Below are positions 45,988 to 54,337 of a stretch of DNA of 64,000 nt, one piece after another. Where the stretch lies: contig NSIL01000011.1 of NCBI GenBank assembly GCA_002737365.1, positions 18,361-82,360 of the forward strand, in the 5' to 3' direction. The stretch is from Acidobacterium sp. GTDB lineage: Bacteria; Acidobacteriota; Vicinamibacteria; Vicinamibacterales; UBA2999. The stretch's first letter is position 1; the number at the start of each line of letters is the position of its first letter. A model generated the notes under the pieces. The model did not search any database, had not been told where the DNA came from, and was given only the letters and a program-made list of their open reading frames with translations. The position numbers and the translations under genes are program-made.

Positions 45988-47025
45988 ATGGCGGAGATCG
46001 AACGCTACACCCCTGACGATCGTCGGGGCATCGAGCAGATACATCGGCGGACGCTCGGCAACGAGGCTGCCGATCGCCTTCGCTTGCGCTGGGATTGGGT
46101 TCGTCGCAACCCGGCCGGTGGCGTTGAGCCACCATATTGGGTCGTCCGCGAAGGTCCGACGCTGATCGCCGCCACTGCGCTGCTGCCGGTCCGCGTGATC
46201 GTTGGCGGGATTGAGGCCGCGGGCACCTGGAGCACGGATCCGCTGGTGGTCGCTGAGCGGCAACGACAGGGGCTGGGCGGTTCGCTGCTGCGGGCGTGGG
46301 ATCGCGGCACGAGCGTGGCCCTGGGCGCCGGCCTGTCGTCGGCGACGCGCGCGCGCCTGGAGGCAATGCGCTGGCCGAAGGCGCAGTCACTGTCGTGCCT
46401 GGTCAAGCCGATCAGCCGCCGCGCGTTGCGCATTCCGACCTGGCCTGTCGCCATCAACCGGCTGGTCTCGGCGCTGGCGCTGCCGGTGGTGCGGCTGGTG
46501 TCGAGAGTGCAGCCGCTGCGCGAAGAGGTGGAGGTCGTCCGCCGCTTCGACGAGCGATCCGATGGTCTGTGGGCACGCCTGGCCAACCGGTTCGCCATTG
46601 CCGTCAAGCGCGATGCACGTTACCTGAACTGGAAGTACATCGAGCCACCTCACGTCCGTTACACGGCCGCGTTGTTGCGCCGTGGCGAGGAGGTCGACGG
46701 GTACGTGGTCTATCGGCACCTGCGCGAACCTCAAGGCCGCGTGACGCAGATTGTTGACCTGCTTGCCGATCCGAGTGACGAACGCGGATTGAAGACGTTG
46801 GTGCGCTGGGTCGACCGCGAAGCCCGGGCCGCCGATTCCGACAAGATTCGGTGTTACGCGACGCACGCCGCCTACCGGCGAGTGCTGCGGCGGTCGGGCT
46901 ACTTCATGGTGAAGTCGAGCATCGATCTCACGGTGAAGGTCAACGCACCCGAGACGCCTCGCGAGTTTTACCAGTCGACGGATGACTGGCACTTCACGCT
47001 CGGGGACGGCGAACTGGATCACTAG
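45988..47025 (+). CDS. GNAT-fold acyltransferase-like protein
   Basis: This 345-residue protein begins MAEIERYTPDDRRGIEQIHR and has an N-terminal acetyltransferase-like half, with STDPLVVAERQRQGLGGSLLRAW as an acyl-CoA loop of the R/QxxGxG/A kind, and a second half (ARYLNWKYIEPP) resembling FemAB/GNAT proteins in exopolysaccharide loci. Substrate is unknown. Position right after the sugar aminotransferase suggests N-acylation of an amino sugar, which is inference. It is followed by a small hairpin and yqeY. Confidence 0.65.
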   Translation: MAEIERYTPDDRRGIEQIHRRTLGNEAADRLRLRWDWVRRNPAGGVEPPYWVVREGPTLIAATALLPVRVIVGGIEAAGTWSTDPLVVAERQRQGLGGSLLRAWDRGTSVALGAGLSSATRARLEAMRWPKAQSLSCLVKPISRRALRIPTWPVAINRLVSALALPVVRLVSRVQPLREEVEVVRRFDERSDGLWARLANRFAIAVKRDARYLNWKYIEPPHVRYTAALLRRGEEVDGYVVYRHLREPQGRVTQIVDLLADPSDERGLKTLVRWVDREARAADSDKIRCYATHAAYRRVLRRSGYFMVKSSIDLTVKVNAPETPREFYQSTDDWHFTLGDGELDH

Positions 47026-47042
47026 TCAACAGACCTCGTAGC

Positions 47043-47060
47043 CTCCGGCGTGAGCCGGAG
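47043..47060. repeat. Small palindrome CTCCGGC-GTGA-GCCGGAG
   Basis: A perfect 7-bp stem with GTGA loop, preceded by GTAGC, lies between the GNAT gene and yqeY. It resembles the palindrome at 59931-59948 (GTAGT then GTCCGGCT/AGCCGGAC) and the half copy at 17635. Confidence 0.6.
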
Positions 47061-47080
47061 CTCAGCGAAAGAGCAGAAAC

Positions 47081-47527
47081 ATGTCGTTAGAACAATCGCT
47101 TACCGCCGACATCGTGACCGCGATGAAGGCGAAAGATGCCACGCGGCTAACCGCACTTCGCATGCTCAAGAGCGCGCTCACCAATAAGAGCATCGAGAAG
47201 GGCCGCGCCCTTGAAACGACTGAAGAATTGCAAGTGGTCGCGATGCTGGTCAAACAGCGCCGCGACTCGATCGAGCAGTTCACCAAGGGCGGGCGCGTCG
47301 ACCTCGCTGACAAGGAACAGGCCGAGATCGCCATCCTCGATGCCTACCAGCCGGCCGCGGCCAGTGATGAAGAAATTGTCGCCGCCGTGAAGGCGGCGGT
47401 CGCCGAAACCGGCGCCACCACGGCCAAGGACATGGGGAAGGTGATGAAAGCAGCCATCGCCGCCTTGGCCGGCAAGACCGTCGATGGCAAAAAGGTGAAC
47501 GAGGAAGTCCGGCGGTCCCTCGGTTAG
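47081..47527 (+). CDS. yqeY: GatB/YqeY-domain protein
   Basis: This 148-residue protein is a stand-alone YqeY domain, of typical length. Characteristic segments are IVTAMKAKDATRLTALRMLKSA, QRRDSIEQFTKGGR and ATTAKDMGKVMKA; the related domain in GatB contacts tRNA. Its cellular role remains uncertain. It often lies with rpsU, dnaG or rpoD; here it is 30 kb from dnaG-rpoD. It ends in front of a strong terminator region. Confidence 0.92.
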   Translation: MSLEQSLTADIVTAMKAKDATRLTALRMLKSALTNKSIEKGRALETTEELQVVAMLVKQRRDSIEQFTKGGRVDLADKEQAEIAILDAYQPAAASDEEIVAAVKAAVAETGATTAKDMGKVMKAAIAALAGKTVDGKKVNEEVRRSLG

Positions 47528-47534
47528 TCACGAC

Positions 47535-47565
47535 AACCGGGCAAATAGTGGGATAACCGGGCAAA
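47535..47565 (+). repeat. Two direct AACCGGGCAAA repeats, 20 bp apart
   Basis: The 11-mer AACCGGGCAAA occurs at 47535-47545 and again at 47555-47565, exactly two helical turns apart, just after yqeY. It could be an operator for a regulator or for transcription of the region ending at the 47629-47665 terminator. Confidence 0.5.
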
Positions 47566-47628
47566 CATTTTCCCGGGGTGGACCGTCTGTACTTTTGAAA
47601 GGCCTAGTCAGCCTCTCACCATCCTCCT

Positions 47629-47665
47629 CAGGGCTCAAGCCGAACGGCCTGAGCCCTGTTTTTTT
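47629..47665 (+). terminator. Rho-independent terminator between yqeY and murJ
   Basis: CAGGGCTCA (47629-47637) and TGAGCCCTG (47650-47658) form a perfect 9-bp stem with a 12-base loop, followed by seven T residues (47659-47665). It is the clearest intrinsic terminator in the window and separates yqeY from murJ, whose ATG comes 22 bases later. Confidence 0.9.
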
Positions 47666-47686
47666 CTGCTACCCTTGCGCTGACTG

Positions 47687-49279
47687 ATGCCCGATTCCCC
47701 ACCACGCCTGGCCCGGTCTGCCGGGGTCTTCGGGCTGGCCACCATCACCAGCCGTATTCTCGGGCTGGTTCGGGATCAGGTCCTCTCCTACTACTTCGGC
47801 GCCGGCACCACGGCTGACGCGTTCCGGGTCGCGGGGCGCATTCCCAACCTCGTGCGTGACCTCTTCGCCGAAGGCGCGATGAGCGCGGCGTTTGTGCCGA
47901 CGTTCACCAGGCAGCTGACGCTGCACGGCCGAGACCGCGCCTGGACCCTCGGCAGCTCGGTCATCAACGCGTTGCTCCTGGTCACCGGTGTCCTGGTAAT
48001 CGCCGGCATCGTCTTCGCCGAGCCGTTGGTACGGACCTTCGCTCCGGAGTTCAGCAACGTACCGGGCCAGGTCGAATTGACGGTGCACCTGACGCGCATC
48101 ATGCTGCCCTTCCTGACCATGGCGGCGCTGGCGGCCGCGCTGATGGGCATGCTGAACTCGCTGGGACACTTTTTCGTCCCGGCGCTGTCGCCGGCGATGT
48201 TCAACGTCGCGGTGATTGCCATCTCCGTGATATTCATTCCCCTGGCGCCAAGCCTGGGCCTGGCCCCGATCACGATCGTCGCGATTGCGACCCTGGCAGG
48301 CGGCATCGGCCAGCTTGTCATTCAGTGGCCGCCGCTTCGCAAAGAGGGCTTCCACTATCGTCCGACCATCGACATTCGCGACGAGGGCCTGCATCGCGTG
48401 TTGTTGTTGATGGGACCGGGCACCATCGGTATGGCGACGACGCAGATCAACGTGTTCGTCAACACCATGCTGGCGACCAGCGCCGGCACCGGGGCGGTCA
48501 CCTACCTAGATCTCGCGTTCCGGTTGATGTACCTGCCGATTGGCCTGTTCGGTGTCTCGATCGCAGCAGCGTCCACGCCCGCGGTGTCACGGCTGGTGGC
48601 CGAAGGCAACCTCGACCGCATTCGCTCGACGCTGGCTGGCGCGATCACGTTGATGCTGCTGCTGAACGTGCCGGCGACACTTGGCCTGATCGTCCTGGCG
48701 CAACCAATCGTCGCGGTCATCTTCGAACGCGGCCGGTTCACCGCGGCCGATACGATGGCAACCGCCGCGGCCCTGCAGTTCTATGCCCTGGGACTGGTCG
48801 GCTACTCGGTGGTGCGCATTGTCTCGCCTGCTTTTTACTCGCTGCACAAGAGCCGGATCCCGGTGATGGTGAGCATGGCCTCGGTGGTGGTGAACGTCGC
48901 GCTCAACTGGTGGCTGGTCGGCCGCCTGGGCTTTCGCGGTCTCGCGCTTGGCACTTCGATCACGGCGCTCGTGAACGCGAGCGTCCAACTGTGGCTGATG
49001 CGCCGCGAGTTGAACGGCATCGACGGCGACCGCATCGTCCACTCGCTGGTCCGCATCGTCGCTGCCACGGCAGCGATGGCGGTCGCGGCCTGGGGCGCCA
49101 ACGTGTTGCTGGTGATGTCGCTGCCGGGTAGTGGGTTAGTGCTGCAAGTCACTCGGTTGACGCTGAGCATCGGCGCGGCGGTGCTGACGCTGGCCATGGC
49201 CGCGCAGCTGTTGCGGATCCCGGAGTTCGGCGAGGCCAGGGACCTGGTGCTGGGACGGCGCCGCAGGATGGGGAAGTGA
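47687..49279 (+). CDS. murJ: Lipid II flippase MurJ
   Basis: This 530-residue membrane protein of the MVF/MurJ family has about 14 TM segments. ARSAGVFGLATITSRILGLVRDQ at the N-terminus, AEGAMSAAFVPTF and the PAFYSLHKSRIPV motif are characteristic. It moves lipid II across the inner membrane to FtsW and the PBPs, completing the pathway encoded by the dcw cluster 6 kb away. Its TGA overlaps the GTG of the MFS gene (GTGA, 49276-49279). Confidence 0.94.
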   Translation: MPDSPPRLARSAGVFGLATITSRILGLVRDQVLSYYFGAGTTADAFRVAGRIPNLVRDLFAEGAMSAAFVPTFTRQLTLHGRDRAWTLGSSVINALLLVTGVLVIAGIVFAEPLVRTFAPEFSNVPGQVELTVHLTRIMLPFLTMAALAAALMGMLNSLGHFFVPALSPAMFNVAVIAISVIFIPLAPSLGLAPITIVAIATLAGGIGQLVIQWPPLRKEGFHYRPTIDIRDEGLHRVLLLMGPGTIGMATTQINVFVNTMLATSAGTGAVTYLDLAFRLMYLPIGLFGVSIAAASTPAVSRLVAEGNLDRIRSTLAGAITLMLLLNVPATLGLIVLAQPIVAVIFERGRFTAADTMATAAALQFYALGLVGYSVVRIVSPAFYSLHKSRIPVMVSMASVVVNVALNWWLVGRLGFRGLALGTSITALVNASVQLWLMRRELNGIDGDRIVHSLVRIVAATAAMAVAAWGANVLLVMSLPGSGLVLQVTRLTLSIGAAVLTLAMAAQLLRIPEFGEARDLVLGRRRRMGK

Positions 49280-50466
49280 AGGACCGCGGCTGGCTCGGCC
49301 TGCACACCTCGATCTGGAAGATCGCCTCCACGCACGTCGTGGTTGACGCCTACACCAACATCTACGCGCCCCTGCTGCCGTTGCTGATCCCGCACTTGAA
49401 CCTGTCGCTGGCGACCGCCGGCACACTCGCGATGTGCTTCCAGCTGGCGAACTCGGTGTCGCAACTCGGCTTCGGCGCGCTGGCCGATCGCTGGCGGCCG
49501 CGCCTGTTGGTGATGACCGGGCCGCTGCTCGCGGTCGTGGTGCTGAGCTTCGTGGGGCTGGCGACGACGCCGCTGATGCTGGGGGTGATCCTCGTGCTCG
49601 GCGGCCTGGGAGGCGCGGCGTTCCATCCGGCGGCCGCGGCCTTGGTCTACCGCTTGGCCGATCATCGCAAGGGTCTCGCCATGTCCGCGCACCTCTCGGG
49701 CGGCTCGCTGGGTTTTGCCGCCGCGCCCCTGTTGTTCGCGCCGTTCATTGCCTACATGGGCCTGCGCTGGTCGCCGCTGATCATGATTCCCGGGCTGATT
49801 GCCCTGGCATGGACGCTGCGCCAGGTCCCGCCGCTAACGTTGCCAGCAGCACACGAGCGATCCACGTTGGCCTCGCTGCGGCCGGCGGCCGTGCCGCTCG
49901 CGCTGCTCTACTTCACGATCGTGCTCCGCACGGCGACCACCTACGGGTTCATGACGTTCACGCCGACGCTGCTGACGCAACAGGGTTACACGATTGCCGA
50001 GGCGAGCGGCGCGGTATCGCTGTATCTGTTTGCCAGCGGCATTGGCGGCTTCATCGGCGGGCCGCTGTCAGACCGCGTCGGTCCGCGTCGCGTGATCGTG
50101 TGGTCGCTGGTCGCGGCGGTGCCCTTCATGGCGCTGGCGCCGCATTTGCCGCCGCTTGGCTTCACGGCCATGCTCGCGATCGGCGGGTTGTTGCTGCAAT
50201 CGACGTTGCCCATCAGCATCACCTTCGCCCAGACCTTCGTCACCGGCGGCGCCGCAACCGTGTCCTCGCTGATGATGGGGTTTGCCTGGGGCATGGGCAG
50301 CTTGACCGTGCCGCTGGTCGGCATGGGCGCGGATCGGTTCGGGATCCGGCCGACGCTGGCGATCGTGGCGTTCGTGCCGCTACTGGCGGCGGCGTTCGCG
50401 GCCGGGCTGCCGCAGACCGGTGCCGTCCGCAGTGAGACGGGAACGCCGGTCGCGCCACTCCCGTAG
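49276..50466 (+). CDS. MFS transporter (Fsr-like)
   Basis: This 396-residue protein has 12 predicted TM segments, the loop motif LADRWRPRLLVM between TM2 and TM3 and GPLSDRVGPRRVIV in the second half. The opening THVVVDAYTNIYAPLLPLL resembles the fosmidomycin-resistance (Fsr) group of MFS exporters. The substrate cannot be told. The GTG start overlaps the murJ stop, so it is made with MurJ; a role in export of a small molecule is only inferred. Confidence 0.85.
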   Translation: MKDRGWLGLHTSIWKIASTHVVVDAYTNIYAPLLPLLIPHLNLSLATAGTLAMCFQLANSVSQLGFGALADRWRPRLLVMTGPLLAVVVLSFVGLATTPLMLGVILVLGGLGGAAFHPAAAALVYRLADHRKGLAMSAHLSGGSLGFAAAPLLFAPFIAYMGLRWSPLIMIPGLIALAWTLRQVPPLTLPAAHERSTLASLRPAAVPLALLYFTIVLRTATTYGFMTFTPTLLTQQGYTIAEASGAVSLYLFASGIGGFIGGPLSDRVGPRRVIVWSLVAAVPFMALAPHLPPLGFTAMLAIGGLLLQSTLPISITFAQTFVTGGAATVSSLMMGFAWGMGSLTVPLVGMGADRFGIRPTLAIVAFVPLLAAAFAAGLPQTGAVRSETGTPVAPLP

Positions 50467-50484
50467 TACGATTCAAGGACGCGC

Positions 50485-51240
50485 ATGGCCCGTTATCCTT
50501 CATCTTCAGGTGCCTCGTATTCCTTTGGCCCCGGCGGCATGACCCCGGCCGTCAAGCTGCTGGTCATCACCAACGTGGTGATGTTCGTGCTGAACCTGAT
50601 CGTGCCGACTATGACGCTGCGGCTTGGGCTCGAACCGCGAGCGGTGTTCGAGGACTTCGCGTTCTGGCAGCCGTTCACCTACATGTTTCTCCACAGCACC
50701 AGCGGGGTGGGTCATGTCCTGATCAACATGCTGTCGCTGTGGATGTTCGGCACCGAGCTCGAGCGCACGTGGGGCACGCGCTTCTTCACGAAGTACTACC
50801 TGGTTACGGGGGTCGGCGCGGCGGCGACCACGCTGTTGCTGGCGCCGTTCATTGACGGGATCTACTACTCGGTGACCGTCGGCGCCTCGGGCGCCATCTA
50901 CGGCTTGTTGCTCGGCTACGGGATGTATTTCCCGAACCGGCCGATCTACCTGTATTTAATCTTCCCGATTCCGGCGAAGTACTTCGTGATGATCGTCGGC
51001 GCGATCGCGTTCTTTTCGGCGCTCGGCGGCCCGGGCGGCGGCATCGCGCACACGGCGCACCTCGGCGGGCTGATTGTCGGCTACCTGTATTTGAAGGGCC
51101 TGCGGGCGCGGCCGCTCGACGAACTGAAGTACCGCTGGCTGCGCTGGAAGATGGGCCGGGCGCGCAGCAAGTTCGATGTCTATTCCGGCGGCCGCTCAGA
51201 CGATGACTGGAAGAGCGACTGGAAGAAACACATCCACTAG
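50485..51240 (+). CDS. Rhomboid-family intramembrane serine protease
   Basis: This 251-residue protein has six membrane segments. The catalytic Ser lies in VGASGAIYG (about residue 135), the catalytic His in AHTAHLGG (about 193), and HVLINML supplies the oxyanion-region residues. Rhomboids cleave membrane-embedded substrates; the C-terminal ~45 residues are charged and cytoplasmic. It starts 18 bases after the MFS gene and is likely in that operon. Confidence 0.9.
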   Translation: MARYPSSSGASYSFGPGGMTPAVKLLVITNVVMFVLNLIVPTMTLRLGLEPRAVFEDFAFWQPFTYMFLHSTSGVGHVLINMLSLWMFGTELERTWGTRFFTKYYLVTGVGAAATTLLLAPFIDGIYYSVTVGASGAIYGLLLGYGMYFPNRPIYLYLIFPIPAKYFVMIVGAIAFFSALGGPGGGIAHTAHLGGLIVGYLYLKGLRARPLDELKYRWLRWKMGRARSKFDVYSGGRSDDDWKSDWKKHIH

Positions 51241-51507
51241 CTACTTGCCGCTGACGAACATCTGCGCGGGGCGGAAACCGGCCAAGCCGGCGATGATGTT
51301 CTGCGGGAAGGCCTCGAGCGCGGCATTGTAGACGGCGGCCAAGCCGTTGTAGCGCGTGCCGTCGGTTGGTTCTCCCGCCGTTTCTTGCGCGTCCAGCTGT
51401 TTCCACTCAATGAGAATTTGTCGCCGCAGGCGGTGCAGGCGGGCGTAGCTGGCCATCGCCCACATCGCTACGCCGGCAAGGACGGCGATCGTGAAGAGGA
51501 CGTTCAT
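51241..51507 (-). CDS. Short LemA-like protein (internal part of LemA missing)
   Basis: This 88-residue protein has an N-terminal membrane segment (3-21) and LHRLRRQILIEWKQLDAQ, then jumps to RYNGLAAVYNAALEAFPQNIIAGLAGF, the two ends of LemA proteins. LemA normally has ~180-200 residues; the four-helix middle is mostly absent. The frame is clean, so it may be a genuine small variant and not a pseudogene. Function is unknown. It is convergent with the rhomboid gene with no gap. Confidence 0.65.
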   Translation of the reverse strand: MNVLFTIAVLAGVAMWAMASYARLHRLRRQILIEWKQLDAQETAGEPTDGTRYNGLAAVYNAALEAFPQNIIAGLAGFRPAQMFVSGK

Positions 51508-51514
51508 TGGTGGA

Positions 51515-51535
51515 TTGGGACTTGGGACTTGGGAC
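51515..51535. repeat. Heptamer tandem repeat (TTGGGAC)x3
   Basis: Three exact copies of TTGGGAC (51515-51535) followed by a partial TAGGG unit lie just upstream of the mini-LemA gene. The unit GGGACTT is similar to the GGGANNC heptamers at 25931-25958. Confidence 0.75.
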
Positions 51536-51564
51536 TAGGGCCGTCAAGCCACAAGCCCCAGGCC

Positions 51565-51939
51565 TCAAGCCTGTTTTTTATCGTGGAAGTAAGTGTCGGT
51601 GCCGTCCAACCAGTCCTGCCGAATGGGGCTGAAGAGGTCCATCTCAAACGTGTCGTCGATGGCTTCGGCCTGGTGCGGAACCCAGGAGGGAATGTGCAGC
51701 ACCTCGCCCTCGCGCACGGTGATTTCCTCGCCGTTGATCACGAACCGCAGGCCGCCCTGCAGCACGTAGGTCATTTGCTCGCTTTCATGCGAGTGCATGG
51801 GCACCAGGGCGCCACGCTTGAGGTAGATCTGGGTGACCATTTCGTGCTCGCCGGTAATGATCTTGCGGGAAATCATTTCGGTGACTTTCTCGAGCGCGAT
51901 TTCGTCCCAACGATAGAGGCGTACGGATGGTGATGGCAT
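51565..51939 (-). CDS. Cupin-domain protein
   Basis: This 124-residue single cupin has motif 1 PMHSHESEQMTYVLQGG (His and Glu metal ligands) and motif 2 GEVLHIPSWVPHQAEA. Small cupins of this kind bind metal and either isomerise or sense small molecules. It starts 26 bases from a divergent palindromic promoter shared with the fused E1 gene, so the two may be co-regulated. The true reaction is unknown. Confidence 0.85.
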   Translation of the reverse strand: MPSPSVRLYRWDEIALEKVTEMISRKIITGEHEMVTQIYLKRGALVPMHSHESEQMTYVLQGGLRFVINGEEITVREGEVLHIPSWVPHQAEAIDDTFEMDLFSPIRQDWLDGTDTYFHDKKQA

Positions 51940-51964
51940 AAGGATAACGGGTCAGTTGGTGCAG

Positions 51965-51992
51965 ATTATAGCATCCACCCGGATGCTATAAT
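51965..51992. promoter_or_regulatory. Perfect 12-bp inverted repeat carrying a -10 box on each strand
   Basis: ATTATAGCATCC (51965-51976) and GGATGCTATAAT (51981-51992) are perfect inverted copies around ACCC. Each arm ends in TATAAT reading outward: toward the cupin gene (minus) and toward the fused E1 gene (plus). The predicted plus start (~51999) is only about three bases before the E1 ATG. The arrangement suggests divergent promoters or an operator overlying them. Confidence 0.65.
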
Positions 51993-52001
51993 TTTCATGA
52001 C

Positions 52002-54155
52002 ATGAAGGCTTCGACGCTGGTATCCAGACCCGATGCGCGCACTGCTGGGACCGCTGACCCGAGCATGCCGTGTGGTGGCCTGACCCGCGACCAGTTGCTG
52101 CGGGCCTACCGCACCATGCTGCTGTCGCGCCGCCTCGACGACAAGGAGATTCAGCTCAAGAACCAGAGCCTGATCTACTTCCAGATCAGCGGCGCCGGCC
52201 ACGAAGCCGTGCTGACGGCCGCAGGCATGCACCTGCGCGCGGGCTACGACTGGTTCTATCCCTACTACCGCGATCGCGCGCTCTGCCTGCAACTCGGCGT
52301 GACCCCGACCGAGATGCTGCTGAGCGCCGTCGGCGCAAAAGACGATCCGAGCTCGGGCGGCCGGCAGATGCCGTCGCATTGGGGCCACACCGCCCTGAAC
52401 ATCCCCTCGCAGAGCAGCGCCACCGGCACGCAGTGCCTGCAGGCGGTGGGCGCCGGCGAAGCGGGCATGTTGTACGAGCGCATCAAGGCGATCGCCGATC
52501 GCGAGGAACGGTTCTACCCGGACGAGGTCACCTACGTTTCGATCGGTGAAGGCGCGACGAGCGAAGGCGAATTCTGGGAATCGCTGAACACCGCCTGCAC
52601 CCGCAGCGTCCCGATGCTCTACCTGGTCGAAGACAACGGCTACGCCATCTCGGTGCCGGTCGACGTCCAGACGCCCGGCGGCGACATCTCGAAGCTGGTC
52701 GGGTCGTTCCCCAACCTCGAGGTCTTCCGCTGCGATGGCACCGACTTCCTTGACAGCTACCGCACGCTGGGCGAGGCGGTGGCGTGGGTGCGGCGCGAGC
52801 GCAAGCCGGCGTTCGTGCATGCCAAGGTGATCCGGCCGTACTCGCACTCGCTCTCGGATGACGAGCGGCTCTACAAGACGCCGGATGAGCGCAAGGCCGA
52901 GGCGCTGCGCGAGCCGCTGACCAGGATGCGGGCGTTCTTGCTCAGCGAACAGCTGGCCACCCAGAGCGACCTCGACGAGGTGGCGGCCTCGGTGGAGCGC
53001 GAGATCGCCGAAGCGACCGAGATCGCACTGAAGGCGGCCAAGCCGACGATTGAAACCGCCGGTGACTTCGTCTTCTCGCCGGATGTCGATCCCACCTCGG
53101 CGCGGTTCGAGACGCCGGCCCAGCCCGAGGGCAAGCCCGACACGATGGTGGCGGCGATCAATCGCACGCTCAAGGACGAGATGGCGAAGAACCCGCGCAT
53201 GGTCGTGTTCGGCGAAGACGTCGCCGATGCGAGCAAGGCGGCGGCACTGGCGCAGTTGCCCGGCAAGGGCGGCGTGTTCAAGGTCACCCACGGCCTGCAG
53301 AAAGCGCATGGCGCCGATCGGGTCTTCAACTCTCCCCTCGCCGAAGCCAACATCGTCGGGCGTGCCGTCGGCATGGCCACCCGCGGCATCAAGCCGGTGG
53401 TCGAGATTCAGTTCTTCGACTACATCTGGCCGGCGATGATGCAGATCAAGGACGAGATGTCGATGCTGCGGTATCGCTCGGGCAACCATTGGTCGTGCCC
53501 GATGGTGTTGCGCGTGCCGATCGGTGGTTACCTGCGCGGCGGCGCGCCGTACCACAGCCAGTCTGGCGTGAGCATCTTCGCGCATTGCCCGGGCATCCGG
53601 ATCGTGTTCCCAAGCAATGCGGTCGATGCGGCGGGCCTGCTCCGCACGGCGATTCGCTGCGACGACCCGGTGTTGTATCTCGAGCACAAGCACCTCTACC
53701 GCCAGACCTATAACAAGGGCGCCTACCCCGGCAGCGAGTTCATGATCCCGCTCGGCAAGGGCTCCGTGCGGCGCGACGGCACCGACATGGTGGTCGTGAC
53801 GTGGGGTGCGCTGGTGCAGCGGTCGCTGTTGGCGGCCCAGCAAGCGGAGAAGGACGGCATCAGCGTCGCCGTGTTCGACCTGCGCACGATCATGCCGTAC
53901 GACTGGGATGGCATTGCCGCCCTCGTCCGCAAGACCAACAAGGTGATCATCGCGCACGAAGACACGCTGACCTGCGGCTTCGGCGCCGAGATTGCGGCGC
54001 GGATTGGTGACGAGCTGTTCGAACACCTGGACGCGCCGGTCAAGCGGGTGGCCGCCATGGATTGCCCGGTCGCGTACTGCCCCGAACTCGAGGAAGTCAT
54101 CCTGCCGCAGTCGGCGGACGTGCTCGCCGCCATTAAGGGTCTTGCAGCGTACTAG
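52002..54155 (+). CDS. Fused branched-chain 2-oxoacid dehydrogenase E1 (alpha + beta)
   Basis: This 717-residue protein joins the E1 alpha part (about 25-365), with the thiamine pyrophosphate motif [12 protein letters not shown] through NGYAIS, to the E1 beta part (about 375-717), with [28 protein letters not shown] and EHKHLYRQT. These are usually two genes (bkdAA/bkdAB). It decarboxylates branched-chain 2-oxo acids from Val, Leu and Ile to acyl-CoA in a complex with E2 and E3, which are not here. ATG 52002 would be almost leaderless; ATG 52065 is an alternative. Confidence 0.88.
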   Translation: MKASTLVSRPDARTAGTADPSMPCGGLTRDQLLRAYRTMLLSRRLDDKEIQLKNQSLIYFQISGAGHEAVLTAAGMHLRAGYDWFYPYYRDRALCLQLGVTPTEMLLSAVGAKDDPSSGGRQMPSHWGHTALNIPSQSSATGTQCLQAVGAGEAGMLYERIKAIADREERFYPDEVTYVSIGEGATSEGEFWESLNTACTRSVPMLYLVEDNGYAISVPVDVQTPGGDISKLVGSFPNLEVFRCDGTDFLDSYRTLGEAVAWVRRERKPAFVHAKVIRPYSHSLSDDERLYKTPDERKAEALREPLTRMRAFLLSEQLATQSDLDEVAASVEREIAEATEIALKAAKPTIETAGDFVFSPDVDPTSARFETPAQPEGKPDTMVAAINRTLKDEMAKNPRMVVFGEDVADASKAAALAQLPGKGGVFKVTHGLQKAHGADRVFNSPLAEANIVGRAVGMATRGIKPVVEIQFFDYIWPAMMQIKDEMSMLRYRSGNHWSCPMVLRVPIGGYLRGGAPYHSQSGVSIFAHCPGIRIVFPSNAVDAAGLLRTAIRCDDPVLYLEHKHLYRQTYNKGAYPGSEFMIPLGKGSVRRDGTDMVVVTWGALVQRSLLAAQQAEKDGISVAVFDLRTIMPYDWDGIAALVRKTNKVIIAHEDTLTCGFGAEIAARIGDELFEHLDAPVKRVAAMDCPVAYCPELEEVILPQSADVLAAIKGLAAY

Positions 54156-54289
54156 CACCACGGCGGGGGTGCGCACGGTGCAGTTTCGTGGCGCCGGGGT
54201 CGTGGCGCCGTCGAGCCTGTCCTTCACCGCCGCCGGGCGCCTGCTCATCACGCCTGGCTGCTACCAGTTCGTCCCCTGATGCCGCTGCC

Positions 54290-54319
54290 TTGACACCGGG
54301 CCGCCCCCGGATTGAAAAT
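54290..54319 (+). promoter_or_regulatory. Promoter-like pair ahead of the TetR gene
   Basis: TTGACA (54290-54295) and GAAAAT (54314-54319) are 18 bases apart. The -10 overlaps the left arm of the FadR-like operator. The predicted start of transcription (~54326) would lie inside the operator and after the annotated ATG 54322, suggesting a later translation start. Confidence 0.5.
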
Positions 54320-54337
54320 GAATGAATGTTCATTCAT
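54318..54337 (+). promoter_or_regulatory. FadR-like operator over the start of the TetR regulator
   Basis: ATGAATGA (54318-54325) and TCATTCAT (54330-54337) are perfect inverted arms around ATGT. This fits closely the Bacillus subtilis FadR (YsiA) box, TGAATGA-N4-TCATTCA. It covers the annotated start codon, so the regulator probably represses itself and the beta-oxidation genes downstream. Confidence 0.75.

Noticed and set aside
51552..51580. CAGGC-CTCAA-GCCTG followed by six T residues, considered as a terminator for the rhomboid gene
   Set aside because: The hairpin is only 5 bp, overlaps the end of the cupin coding sequence, and the mini-LemA gene on the other strand lies between it and the rhomboid stop.
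51966..54251. 761-codon minus frame opposite the fused E1 gene
   Set aside because: Mirror frame of a conserved gene in GC-rich DNA; low-complexity His/Arg/Ala composition and no motif.
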